Counted from the stretch's first letter, positions 8,555-15,883 are shown. The stretch is 17,833 nt of DNA from an uncultured Bacteroidales bacterium (GCA_900552315.1 URZM01000026.1:1-17833); one strand, 5' to 3'. Numbers and translations are program-made. The notes: a model not told the origin generated them from the letters alone.

Positions 8555-9547
8555 ATGAAGAAGATACTCTCATTACTGATTGTGACGCTCTGCGCTTTCG
8601 GGTCCGGAGCAATTGTGGAGGCGAAAGCGCAGGTGCCGCACCAGACTCTCGACACCCTCTATGTCGAGGCTGAGGGACACGCGGCACCGGGCAGATATAT
8701 GTGGGTGCCGGACTCCCTGGCCAGCGACATAGACGGCGTGCTGAGCGGCAGGTCGGAAATAGTGGAGAAAATTCCCGAGCCGGAGAACGACCTGGTGCGT
8801 GTGAACGGCGACACCATATCCCAGGTGCTGAAGGACCGCAACCTGGGCCGCTTCGACAGGGGGCTGTTCAACTACCTGTTCATCCCCCGCAACCGCTGGC
8901 AGGTAGGTATCACAGCCAGCTACGGCAAGTTCTCCACCGAGGACCTCAAGCTTCTCGATGTGGTGAGCGACCTCGACCTGGACATCACCGCCTACTCCGT
9001 CAATCCGTATATAAGCTATTTCATACGCAACAACCTGAGCGTGGGCCTCCGCTTCGGCTACACCAATGCCAAGGCCGGGGTCACGAGTCTGGACGTGGAT
9101 TTTGACGAAGACCTCAATTTCGCGCTCAAGGACGTGAACTACAATAACGAGACATACACAGCGGCCCTCTTCGTCCGCCAGTTCTACGGACTCTCCAGGG
9201 CCGGACGGTTCGGTGTGTTCAACGAGATGGAGCTCTCTTTCGGCTCCGGCAACGCCGACTTCACCCGTTCCTACGACTCGAAGCCGCGCACCACTCATTC
9301 CACCTACATGACCGCCAAGCTCACCTTCTCCCCGGGCCTGTGTGTCTTCATCATGGACAATGTCTCGTTCAACATCAGCTTCGGAGTCTTCGGCTTCCAT
9401 ATGCGCAACGAGAAGCAGCGCACCGTCATGGTGAATCCTGAGGACCGCGAGGAGCATCCGGACGAGACCGGCACACGATTCACCTCCGGAGCCAATTTCC
9501 GCTTCAACATCTTCAACATAAATTTCGGCCTCGGCATACATTTCTAA
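8555..9547 (+). CDS. Outer-membrane beta-barrel protein with a longer periplasmic N-terminal segment, second of the pair
   Basis: This is a 330-residue protein starting 5 bases after the previous stop. The signal peptide probably ends at AKA/Q (cleavage after A25). Residues about 26-105 are a non-barrel extension rich in charged residues (PEPENDLVRVNGDTISQVL). The barrel starts at FIPRNRWQVGITASY, matching the neighbour's FIPKGQWAAGISVSY. Other matched pairs are YFIRNNLSVGLRFGY with YFVKDDMGLGGRFAY, and GRFGVFNEMELSFGSG with KRFGFFNELQLEFGGG. The last strand, NINFGLGIHF, ends in Phe, the classic signal for barrel assembly. It is probably a tandem-duplication paralogue that has diverged. The extra N-terminal segment could contact periplasmic or lipoprotein partners, which is inference. 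Confidence 0.8.
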   Translation: MKKILSLLIVTLCAFGSGAIVEAKAQVPHQTLDTLYVEAEGHAAPGRYMWVPDSLASDIDGVLSGRSEIVEKIPEPENDLVRVNGDTISQVLKDRNLGRFDRGLFNYLFIPRNRWQVGITASYGKFSTEDLKLLDVVSDLDLDITAYSVNPYISYFIRNNLSVGLRFGYTNAKAGVTSLDVDFDEDLNFALKDVNYNNETYTAALFVRQFYGLSRAGRFGVFNEMELSFGSGNADFTRSYDSKPRTTHSTYMTAKLTFSPGLCVFIMDNVSFNISFGVFGFHMRNEKQRTVMVNPEDREEHPDETGTRFTSGANFRFNIFNINFGLGIHF

Positions 9548-9561
9548 ACCCTGACTCTACA

Positions 9562-11133
9562 ATGCGACTCAAGGCATTACACATAGCGGCGCTCGGCCTG
9601 CCTCTGCTCATGGCCGGATGTATCAAGAACGACCTTCCGTACCCGCGTATACAGCAGAACATCCTTTCCATAGCGGCCGAGGGGGAGTCCTCGGCCGCCA
9701 CAATCAGCCAGGACGACCTCTCGGTGGTGCTTCACCTTGACGAGACAGTGAATCCCCGTTCTGTGCGCTTCACCGATTTCACTTACACCGAGGGAGCCGA
9801 GTGCTCCATGAATCTGCTCGAAGGCAGCTATGACCTCTCCAGGCCCCTTCAGGTCACCCTGTCCCTATATCAGAATTATACTTGGGCCATCACCGCTGAG
9901 CAGACCATAGAACGTTATCTCACCGTGGCAGGACAGATAGGCGAGACTGCCATTGACGTGCCGGGAAAGCGAGTGGTGCTGTATGTGCCCTCATCCACCG
10001 ACCTGCATCATGTCACGCTGACATCCATCAAGTTGGGGCCCGATGGTCTTACCACGCTCTCCCCCGCGCTCAAGCCCGGCGACGAGATTGACGCTTCCTC
10101 TCCGGTGAGGATAAAGGTGTCCTATTTCGATGTGGAGGAGGTTTGGACCCTGTATGTGGACACCACCGAGGCGCTTGTCACCACCACGCAGGCCGACGCG
10201 TGGGTGAATGTGCTGTGGGTCTACGGCAACGCTCCCGAGAATGCCGACAACGGCTTCCAGTACCGCCCCGTCTCCTCTTCCGAGTGGATCACGGTGCCCA
10301 AGTCATCCATAGTCTTCAACGGCGGCTCTTTCAGCGCCTGCATACCCCATCTCAGCCCGCTCACGGAGTATGTGGTTAGGGCTTATTCCGACCAGAACAT
10401 GGGCAACGAGATTGCCGTGCGAACCTCGGCTGGCCTGGATCTCCCGAACCCCGGGTTCGAGAACTGGTGGCTCAACGGCAAGGTGTGGTGCCCCTGGGCC
10501 GAGGGTGCCGAGTCCTGGTGGGACACCGGCAACAAGGGCGCAGCCACCTTGGGCCAGAGCAATGTCACTCCTTCGGAATACACCCCCTCCGGAACAGGTC
10601 TCTCCGCCAAGCTGGAGACCAAGTTCGTAGGTATAGCAGGTATCGGCAAACTCGCCGCCGGTTCGATATATGCCGGTACCTTCGTAAAGGTGGACGGCAC
10701 CAACGGTATCCTCGATTTCGGCCGCCTGTGGGATGTGCGTCCCACCAAGCTGAAAGGTTGCTACAACTACACCACCTCCCCCATAAACTACGCCTCCGAG
10801 GAGTTCAAGCATCTCATGAACAGGCCTGACTCGTGCCATATATGGGTAGCCCTCACCGACATGGACGCGCCCTGCCAGATTCGCACCAACCCCAAGAACA
10901 GGCAGCTATTCAACCCCGACGACCCAGGTGTCATAGCTTACGGCTCGTTCGTCAGAGGCGACAACACCGACGGCTGGCAGTCCTTCGAGGTAGAGCTTAA
11001 GTATAAGGCCACCAACCGCAAACCCAAGTACATGCTGGTGGTATGCGCAGGTTCCAAGTATGGCGATTATTTCACCGGAGGCACAGGCACCGTGCTCTAT
11101 GTGGACGACCTGAGCCTCAGCTACGATTATTGA
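9562..11133 (+). CDS. PCMD-domain surface lipoprotein
   Basis: This is a 523-residue protein, 14 bases after the barrel gene. The lipobox is LMAGC with Cys20, and CIKNDLPYP is the characteristic start of this Bacteroidales PCMD lipoprotein class. The N-terminal half consists of two related beta-rich repeats rather than DUF4493: about 28-120, containing NYTWAITAEQTIERYLTV, and about 121-203, ending VEEVWTLYVD. An FN3-like segment follows (about 205-288, starting near ADAWVNVLWVYG). The PCMD domain (293-523) has LPNPGFENWW, WWDTGNKGAATL, GKLAAGSIYAGTF and AGSKYGDYFTGGTGT, and ends VDDLSLSYDY. The pattern matches the family whose first structure was B. thetaiotaomicron BT2081 (from memory), proposed but not shown to act in carbohydrate metabolism. 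It is the last surface-protein gene before the lipid kinase. Confidence 0.9.
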   Translation: MRLKALHIAALGLPLLMAGCIKNDLPYPRIQQNILSIAAEGESSAATISQDDLSVVLHLDETVNPRSVRFTDFTYTEGAECSMNLLEGSYDLSRPLQVTLSLYQNYTWAITAEQTIERYLTVAGQIGETAIDVPGKRVVLYVPSSTDLHHVTLTSIKLGPDGLTTLSPALKPGDEIDASSPVRIKVSYFDVEEVWTLYVDTTEALVTTTQADAWVNVLWVYGNAPENADNGFQYRPVSSSEWITVPKSSIVFNGGSFSACIPHLSPLTEYVVRAYSDQNMGNEIAVRTSAGLDLPNPGFENWWLNGKVWCPWAEGAESWWDTGNKGAATLGQSNVTPSEYTPSGTGLSAKLETKFVGIAGIGKLAAGSIYAGTFVKVDGTNGILDFGRLWDVRPTKLKGCYNYTTSPINYASEEFKHLMNRPDSCHIWVALTDMDAPCQIRTNPKNRQLFNPDDPGVIAYGSFVRGDNTDGWQSFEVELKYKATNRKPKYMLVVCAGSKYGDYFTGGTGTVLYVDDLSLSYDY

Positions 11134-11134
11134 C

Positions 11135-11512
11135 ATGAACAGTGGCGGATTCTCTTGGAAAGCGCGTGGACGCAGTTTCCGTTACGCCTGGGCCGGAATA
11201 CGGGCCTTGGTGGCGGGTGAGCATAACGCCTGGATTCATTGCATCGTGGCCCTGGTCGTGATTCTGGCCGGTTTCTGCTTCTCTCTAAAGCCCTGGGAGT
11301 GGGTCGCCGTCTGTCTATGTATAGGCGGTGTGCTCATGGCCGAGGGTTTCAACTCAGCTGTCGAGGCTCTCGCTGACAAGACATGCCGCGAGCCTGACCC
11401 CCTTATAAAGCGTGCCAAGGACATTGCCGCCGGCGCCGTCCTCCTGTTTGTCATGGCTGCCGTGGCCGTCGGCCTGATTATATTTGTGCCTAAAATATTA
11501 TCGCTGATATGA
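11135..11512 (+). CDS. dgkA: Diacylglycerol kinase (DgkA-type integral membrane lipid kinase)
   Basis: This 125-residue protein has the usual DgkA size and three predicted membrane segments (about 34-50, 56-70 and 99-118). Family residues are in place: E30 and N31 in the N-terminal helix (GEHNAWIH), the active-site stretch E70-GFNSAVE77 (E. coli EINSAIE) and KDIAAGAV (95-102). DgkA enzymes phosphorylate diacylglycerol with ATP at the inner membrane; some relatives prefer undecaprenol, and sequence alone does not separate the two. Only one base separates the start from the stop of the PCMD lipoprotein gene, so it is translated from the same message. Its stop overlaps the PAP2 start (ATGA). A link to surface glycan lipid carriers is possible but inferred. 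Confidence 0.92.
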   Translation: MNSGGFSWKARGRSFRYAWAGIRALVAGEHNAWIHCIVALVVILAGFCFSLKPWEWVAVCLCIGGVLMAEGFNSAVEALADKTCREPDPLIKRAKDIAAGAVLLFVMAAVAVGLIIFVPKILSLI

Positions 11513-12105
11513 GACGCATCCTTTGCCTCCTGCTTGCCGTGGCCGTGTGCCTCCCCTCCCTGTTTGCCCAGGACGACAAAATCGAGATTTCGGACAGTCG
11601 AAAGGTCGTGCGCACCTCCACCGACGTGGCAGTGATAGCCATGCCCGTGGCCACGCTGGGCATCGCCATAGCCAAGCAGGACTGGACAGGCATCGCCATA
11701 GGTGCCGCCGAGTGCGCCGGCACGATGGCCGTGACCTACGGCCTGAAATACCTGGTCAAGAAAAAGCGTCCTGACCGCAGCGACAGCCACTCTTTCCCCT
11801 CCGGCCACTCCTCGCTGGCCTTTGCCGACGCCTCCTTCGTCATGCGCCGCTACGGCTGGAAATTCGGCGTGCCCATGTATGCCGTGGCCGGATACGTGGC
11901 CTGGGGGCGCACCTACGCCAAGAAGCACGACTTCTGGGACGTGGCCGCCGGGGCCGCCATAGGCACCGCCATAGGACTGATAGCCACCACCCCCTTCGTC
12001 AAGAAGCACGAAATGCAGCTCGGCCCCGCCCTCATCGAAAGCCCGACCCCTGACGGCACCGGCACCTTCCTCAACTTCGGCGTAGGCGGCTCCATCACCT
12101 TCTAA
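11509..12105 (+). CDS. PAP2-family lipid phosphatase with signal peptide
   Basis: This is a 198-residue protein. A signal peptide (about 1-20, ending LFA/QDD) precedes a PAP2 core with all three phosphatase motifs: K80-x6-R87-P88, PSGH (97-100), and GR-x5-H140-xxx-D144, in which the usual leading Ser is Gly. These residues form the phosphoenzyme site in PAP2 enzymes, which dephosphorylate phosphatidate, undecaprenyl pyrophosphate or lipid A phosphates outside the cytoplasm. The chain ends FLNFGVGGSITF, resembling a terminal outer-membrane strand, though there is no room for a full barrel. It overlaps dgkA by 4 bases, implying translational coupling. The substrate is not decided by sequence; reversal of the DgkA reaction or lipid-carrier recycling are the main options. 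Confidence 0.88.
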   Translation: MRRILCLLLAVAVCLPSLFAQDDKIEISDSRKVVRTSTDVAVIAMPVATLGIAIAKQDWTGIAIGAAECAGTMAVTYGLKYLVKKKRPDRSDSHSFPSGHSSLAFADASFVMRRYGWKFGVPMYAVAGYVAWGRTYAKKHDFWDVAAGAAIGTAIGLIATTPFVKKHEMQLGPALIESPTPDGTGTFLNFGVGGSITF

Positions 12106-12175
12106 AAAAAGTATGTTTGCTTTAAATCGGATCAAGCCGGATAGCCTTTACAAAGCGACTGATTACCCACGCCTT

Positions 12176-12199
12176 GTAGGGCTGCACCCCGGTGCAGCC
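12176..12199 (+). repeat. REP-like element 1 (GTAG head plus palindrome)
   Basis: GTAG (12176-12179) is followed directly by a perfect palindrome GGCTGCACC/CC/GGTGCAGCC (12180-12199), then GCC. A GTAG/GGAG head before a hairpin is the defining layout of REP elements mobilised by REP-associated tyrosine transposases (RAYTs). It sits between convergent genes, the usual REP location. Confidence 0.6.
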
Positions 12200-12243
12200 G
12201 CCATTCCCGCAATGCCGCAGCAGGAAACCGCCTGTATCGAATT

Positions 12244-12266
12244 GTAGGGACATGCCTTCGGCATGT
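12244..12266 (+). repeat. REP-like element 2 (GTAG head plus palindrome)
   Basis: GTAGGG (12244-12249) is followed by ACATGCC/TTC/GGCATGT (12250-12266), then TTGCC. It has the same head, orientation and layout as the element 68 bases upstream, but a different stem sequence, so it is a second member rather than a copy. It could also help terminate the converging transcripts. Confidence 0.55.
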
Positions 12267-12317
12267 TTGCCGTGGAACTTTGGGTTCTGACTTGATTACC
12301 AGTTGGTTGGGTAAAAA

Positions 12318-13715
12318 TCACAGATGCCGTATGCGCCAATGCTGCGGATACATGTTGTTGGCGCGGTTCCCCAGGTTCTTCGCAAATCCCAATGCTATGC
12401 CCGAATAGGTGATAAGCACTACCCCTTGTGGTGTGCCTGACGGGAGCGTTATGGCCTCACGTCTCAGATAAGCCAGCGCAGTCTCAAGGTCAATCTCCAC
12501 GCTCGGAAAGGCTTCCGATGCCAATGCGCTGCTTAACGCCAGCGCCGCATCCGGTACGAAACTCTTCCCCTTCAGTGTCCCGAGCCTTATCCCGGCGTTC
12601 AGCACCTTGGCGTTTTTCTCCAAAAGCTCCATCAGGTCGGTATGCTCCCTGGCTATCGCCCTCCAGTCCCCGTCGCGACCGGTGCCGAACACATATTTCT
12701 CAGGCTCGGAAAGCAGCCCGGGCAATTCTTTCGGCATGGCCTGTACCATGCTCTTCTTCCCCTTGCTTTTGTTTTTCTTAGGCATCGATATTCCCCTCTC
12801 TCCCGGCTTGCGCATCACGCCCATGAAGAGGCCCTCGCCGCATGTGCGGTGAGGCATGAAACGCAGCGCGTGAAGGTGGGGGTCTAAGGAGCCGGGGACG
12901 CCGAAATCGCTGCCGATATCGGTATCGATACTCTCGCCGCCGAGTTCATCGACTAAATAACGCAGCATCTCCTCGTCCTCCGTGCGGTTGAAGGTGCAAG
13001 TGCTGTATATGAGGTAGCCGCCCGGTCTCAGCGCCTCCCAGGCATTGTTTACAATCTCCCTTTGCAGTGCGGCGCACTGGCGCACCAGGCCTTTGCTCCA
13101 CTGGCGGCGGGCCTCCTCATCCTTGCGCATCATCCCCTCCCCGGAGCAGGGTGCGTCCACCGCAACTATGTCGAAACACTCCCGCATCTTCCTGAAGGTC
13201 GACGTGTCGCCGCAGCACACCGCAGTGTTCGGCGAGCCCCACTTGGCCAGATTCTCGCAAAGGATGTTGGCGCGAGTCGGCACGAACTCATTGGCTACCA
13301 CAAACGCGTCGTCAGGCAATGCGCCCAACGCTGCCGTGGTCTTGCCCCCCGGCGCCGCGCACAGGTCCAGATAACGCAGTCCCCCACGTCCCAATCGCGA
13401 GGCAAGTCTGCGCACCACCTCCCCGATAACCATCGAGGCAGGCTCCTGCACATAAAACAGTCCCCCATGCCACTCCGGCATCAGCGTGAACTGCGGCCGC
13501 GTCCCCAGCGCCAGTCCCTCCCGGCACCAGTCCACCCGTCTGCCGTCCGCAAACATGCCGCCAGCGACAATATCTGAAATGTCACTGCACTTGCGCGGAT
13601 TGAGCCGCACACCCGTGACCGGCTCCGAATCCAAAGCCGCCGCAAGCGCAGCCCCTTCCTCGCAGCCCAGCATCTTGCGTACAAGCGCCACAAACTCCTC
13701 CTTCAACTCAATCAT
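12318..13715 (-). CDS. rsmF: 16S rRNA (cytosine-C5) methyltransferase, RsmF-type
   Basis: This is a 465-residue enzyme of the NOL1/NOP2/Sun group, which transfers a methyl group from SAM to C5 of a cytosine in rRNA. Visible motifs are FYVQEPASM (87-95), the SAM loop DLCAAPGGKT (117-126), motif IV DAPCSGEGM with C190, and motif VI STC with catalytic C240. The C-terminal third, ending SGIALGFAKNLGNRANNMYP, is the RNA-binding domain seen in RsmF relatives rather than RsmB, which supports the subgroup. A basic linker rich in Lys (KKNKSKGKK, near 314-322) joins the two halves. It is transcribed alone from its own promoter and converges with the PAP2 gene. The exact target base is not deducible. 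Confidence 0.93.
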   Translation of the reverse strand: MIELKEEFVALVRKMLGCEEGAALAAALDSEPVTGVRLNPRKCSDISDIVAGGMFADGRRVDWCREGLALGTRPQFTLMPEWHGGLFYVQEPASMVIGEVVRRLASRLGRGGLRYLDLCAAPGGKTTAALGALPDDAFVVANEFVPTRANILCENLAKWGSPNTAVCCGDTSTFRKMRECFDIVAVDAPCSGEGMMRKDEEARRQWSKGLVRQCAALQREIVNNAWEALRPGGYLIYSTCTFNRTEDEEMLRYLVDELGGESIDTDIGSDFGVPGSLDPHLHALRFMPHRTCGEGLFMGVMRKPGERGISMPKKNKSKGKKSMVQAMPKELPGLLSEPEKYVFGTGRDGDWRAIAREHTDLMELLEKNAKVLNAGIRLGTLKGKSFVPDAALALSSALASEAFPSVEIDLETALAYLRREAITLPSGTPQGVVLITYSGIALGFAKNLGNRANNMYPQHWRIRHL

Positions 13716-13722
13716 AACAACC

Positions 13723-13754
13723 CAAAGTTACAACCAATTTCCGACATATCCAAA
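13723..13754 (-). promoter_or_regulatory. Promoter of rsmF
   Basis: On the minus strand, TTTG (13754-13751) is followed after 20 bases by TAACTTTG (13730-13723), a full match to the Bacteroidota consensus. The -7 box ends only 7 bases before the ATG (13715), so the message would be nearly leaderless. Confidence 0.7.
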
Positions 13755-13780
13755 TTCCGCCAACAACCTAAATGTGCAAA

Positions 13781-13812
13781 CACGGGTCGCGGTGTGGTGG
13801 CCGCGACCCGTG
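13781..13812 (-). terminator. Terminator hairpin after the POT transporter gene
   Basis: CACGGGTCGCGG (13781-13792) and CCGCGACCCGTG (13801-13812) form a perfect 12-bp stem with an 8-base loop, 29 bases past the transporter stop codon. On the minus strand it is followed by TTTGCACATTT, a weak T-tract. It also separates the transporter from the rsmF promoter. Confidence 0.6.
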
Positions 13813-13841
13813 TGTATGATGGGAATGTTATGTGAGAGGGC

Positions 13842-15389
13842 TTATGCGTTCTCCGAGGAGGTGACGCGCTCGAGCCACTTGACCATGCCGAACATCACGC
13901 CCATAGAGATGATGCAGACAGCGGCGAACACCGCCCATGCGATCCAGATGGGAGCCGCGTTGTAGATCAGAGGACCTACCCACAGCATCAGGTTGCCCAC
14001 GGCGGTGGCGCCCAGCCACAGACCCTGGCACAGACCCTGCATGTTCTTGGGAGCTACCTTCGAGACGAAGGAGAGACCCAGCGGCGAGATGAAGAGCTCT
14101 GCCACCGTCATGAAGAAATAATACATGATAAGCACCCACGGACCGGCCATCATAGTGGCTTTGACAGTGCCTGCCAGGCCCTTGAAATCGGTGGCCGAGG
14201 GATAATCCATGATGAGGGAGAAAATCATCATGAAGATGTACGCGATACTTGCCAGACCCATGCCGATGGCGATTTTCTTGGGAGTGGAAATCTCCTTGCC
14301 CTTGCGCGAGAGGGAGCTGAAGATGGCCATGATGATGGGTGTAAGCAGGATTACGAAGCAAGGGTTCATGGCCTGCCAGATTTCAGGCGGTATGGAAGAG
14401 GTGTCCATGAAATCGCGGGCGAACAGGGACATCGAGGTGCCGTTCTGGTGGAACGAGAACCAGAAGAAGATTGCGATGCCGAGCACTGCGAACAGGGCGT
14501 ACATGCGCTGCTTGATTTCCTTGGCCATGGCAGCCTTTTCGGCCGGAGTGTAGTTGACAGCCTCCGCCTTGGCCTTGGCCGAGGGGTTGGGAAGCCCCTT
14601 CTTGGTAACCATGAATATGCACAGGGAGATGAGCATGGCGCCCACAGAGGCTATGAACGAGTAGTGGACACCGGTGTTGAACACCTCCAGGTACTTGGTG
14701 CAGAATGCCTGGATGTCGGAAGTGGCGGCGGAAGCGCCAGGACCACCCATACCGGTCATTATTGACCAGAAATTGTCGCTCATTTCTGTCGCCGTGGTGC
14801 CGGTCATGCTCAGGAACTGGTGACACATTGCGGGGAAATCGCCGTTGTACACCAGGCCGTTCACGTCAAGCCACCAGGAGCGGAGCATCGGGGCGATAAA
14901 CGGAGCGAGCACACCGCCTATGTTGATGAAGACGTAGAATATCTGGAATCCGGCGTCACGCTGTGCGGCATATTTGGGGTTGTCGTACAGCTGACCCACG
15001 ATGGCCTGAAGGTTGCCTTTGAACAGGCCGTTGCCGAACGCGATGAGGAACAGGGCCACGCAAGTGAGGGTGAGGAGCCACGTCTTGTTCTCCGGTGTGC
15101 TGAGGATGGGAACGGCGAGCACCACATAGCCCAGCGTCATGATGATAAGACCCTGGATGATGGTGCGCTTGTAATTCTGTGTCTTGTCGGCGATGAAACC
15201 GCCCACAAGACTCAACACGTAAATGCCGGCGTAGAAGACCGAGTAGATGATGCCGCTCGTCTCCTCGCTCAGACCAAACTTGGAACACAGGAACAGCACC
15301 AGCACCGCATTCATGATGTAGTAGCCGAAGCGTTCGCCCATGTTGCTCAAAGCCGCAGGAATAAGTCCTTTTGGTTGATTCTTGAACAT
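13842..15389 (-). CDS. POT/PTR-family proton-coupled peptide transporter
   Basis: This is a 515-residue major-facilitator protein of the POT (PTR2) family, which imports di- and tripeptides with protons across the inner membrane. Supporting motifs are NMGERFGYY (16-24) in helix 1, GNGLFKGNLQAIVGQLY (119-135), FYVFINIGG (151-159) and ELFISPLGLSFVSKVAP (431-447). The first Glu of the classical ExxERFxYY motif is Asn here (N16). A hydrophilic insertion of about 70 residues (171-243) sits after the helix that follows FYVFINIGG and is probably periplasmic; it holds two Cys (C189 and C230). Otherwise 12 or more hydrophobic segments are present. It lies in the same direction as sufE with 65 bases between, and no consensus promoter was found in that gap. 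Read-through from sufE is possible. Confidence 0.92.
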   Translation of the reverse strand: MFKNQPKGLIPAALSNMGERFGYYIMNAVLVLFLCSKFGLSEETSGIIYSVFYAGIYVLSLVGGFIADKTQNYKRTIIQGLIIMTLGYVVLAVPILSTPENKTWLLTLTCVALFLIAFGNGLFKGNLQAIVGQLYDNPKYAAQRDAGFQIFYVFINIGGVLAPFIAPMLRSWWLDVNGLVYNGDFPAMCHQFLSMTGTTATEMSDNFWSIMTGMGGPGASAATSDIQAFCTKYLEVFNTGVHYSFIASVGAMLISLCIFMVTKKGLPNPSAKAKAEAVNYTPAEKAAMAKEIKQRMYALFAVLGIAIFFWFSFHQNGTSMSLFARDFMDTSSIPPEIWQAMNPCFVILLTPIIMAIFSSLSRKGKEISTPKKIAIGMGLASIAYIFMMIFSLIMDYPSATDFKGLAGTVKATMMAGPWVLIMYYFFMTVAELFISPLGLSFVSKVAPKNMQGLCQGLWLGATAVGNLMLWVGPLIYNAAPIWIAWAVFAAVCIISMGVMFGMVKWLERVTSSENA

Positions 15390-15454
15390 AAGGTGGTTGA
15401 TTTAAGGAATTAGATAAATATTTGATTTTGTTTTTGTTTTGTCGGTCAGGCCGC

Positions 15455-15883
15455 TCAGCCTCGACTTACGGCGTCGAGGGCCACGGCGTAGAGGTGTATC
15501 TGCTTGAGCATGGCCACCAGGCCGTTGGAACGGGTGGGGGAGAGGTTCTCCTTCAGCCCTATGCGCTCTATGAAATAGAGGTCCGCGTCCATGATCTCAC
15601 GCGGGGTGCGGTGGTTGAGCACGCGCATCAGCAGGGCCACTATCCCCTTCACTATCATGGCGTCTGAGTCGGCCTCGAAGGCTATCTTGCCGTCAGGCTC
15701 CAGCTGCGCCTCTATCCACACTCGGCTCTGGCAGCCCTCTATCAGGTTGGCCGGAGTCTTGTATTTCTCCTCCATCGGGGGCATCTGGGTCCCCAGCTCT
15801 ATGATGTAGGCATAGCGGTCCATCCAGTCCGTCAGACCTTCGAACTCCTCTATAATTTCGTCTTGTACCTCGTTGATACTCAT
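15455..15883 (-). CDS. sufE: SufE family cysteine-desulfurase activator
   Basis: This 142-residue protein has the usual SufE length. The sulfur-acceptor cysteine is C51 in GCQSRVW, the position at which SufE takes persulfide sulfur from SufS and passes it to the SufBCD scaffold in the cytoplasm for Fe-S cluster assembly. Other family features are the N-terminal helix with DWMDRYAYIIELG (19-31) and the C-terminal LSPTRSNGL (114-122). No sufS, sufB, sufC or sufD gene lies in the window, so it is uncoupled from the suf cluster here. It has its own promoter upstream and is followed by the POT transporter. Confidence 0.93.
   Translation of the reverse strand: MSINEVQDEIIEEFEGLTDWMDRYAYIIELGTQMPPMEEKYKTPANLIEGCQSRVWIEAQLEPDGKIAFEADSDAMIVKGIVALLMRVLNHRTPREIMDADLYFIERIGLKENLSPTRSNGLVAMLKQIHLYAVALDAVSRG

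Noticed and set aside
7617..9541. Long minus-strand open frames (356 and 322 codons) opposite the two barrel genes
   Set aside because: No signal, domain or promoter. The plus-strand frames have signal peptides, tight spacing and clear homology to each other, so these are shadows.
12161..12319. GATTACCCA (12161-12169) and TTGGGTAAAAATC (near 12307-12319) as terminal inverted repeats around the two REP-like elements
   Set aside because: The match needs a two-base insertion and lies partly at the rsmF stop. It is too weak to claim a mobile element boundary.
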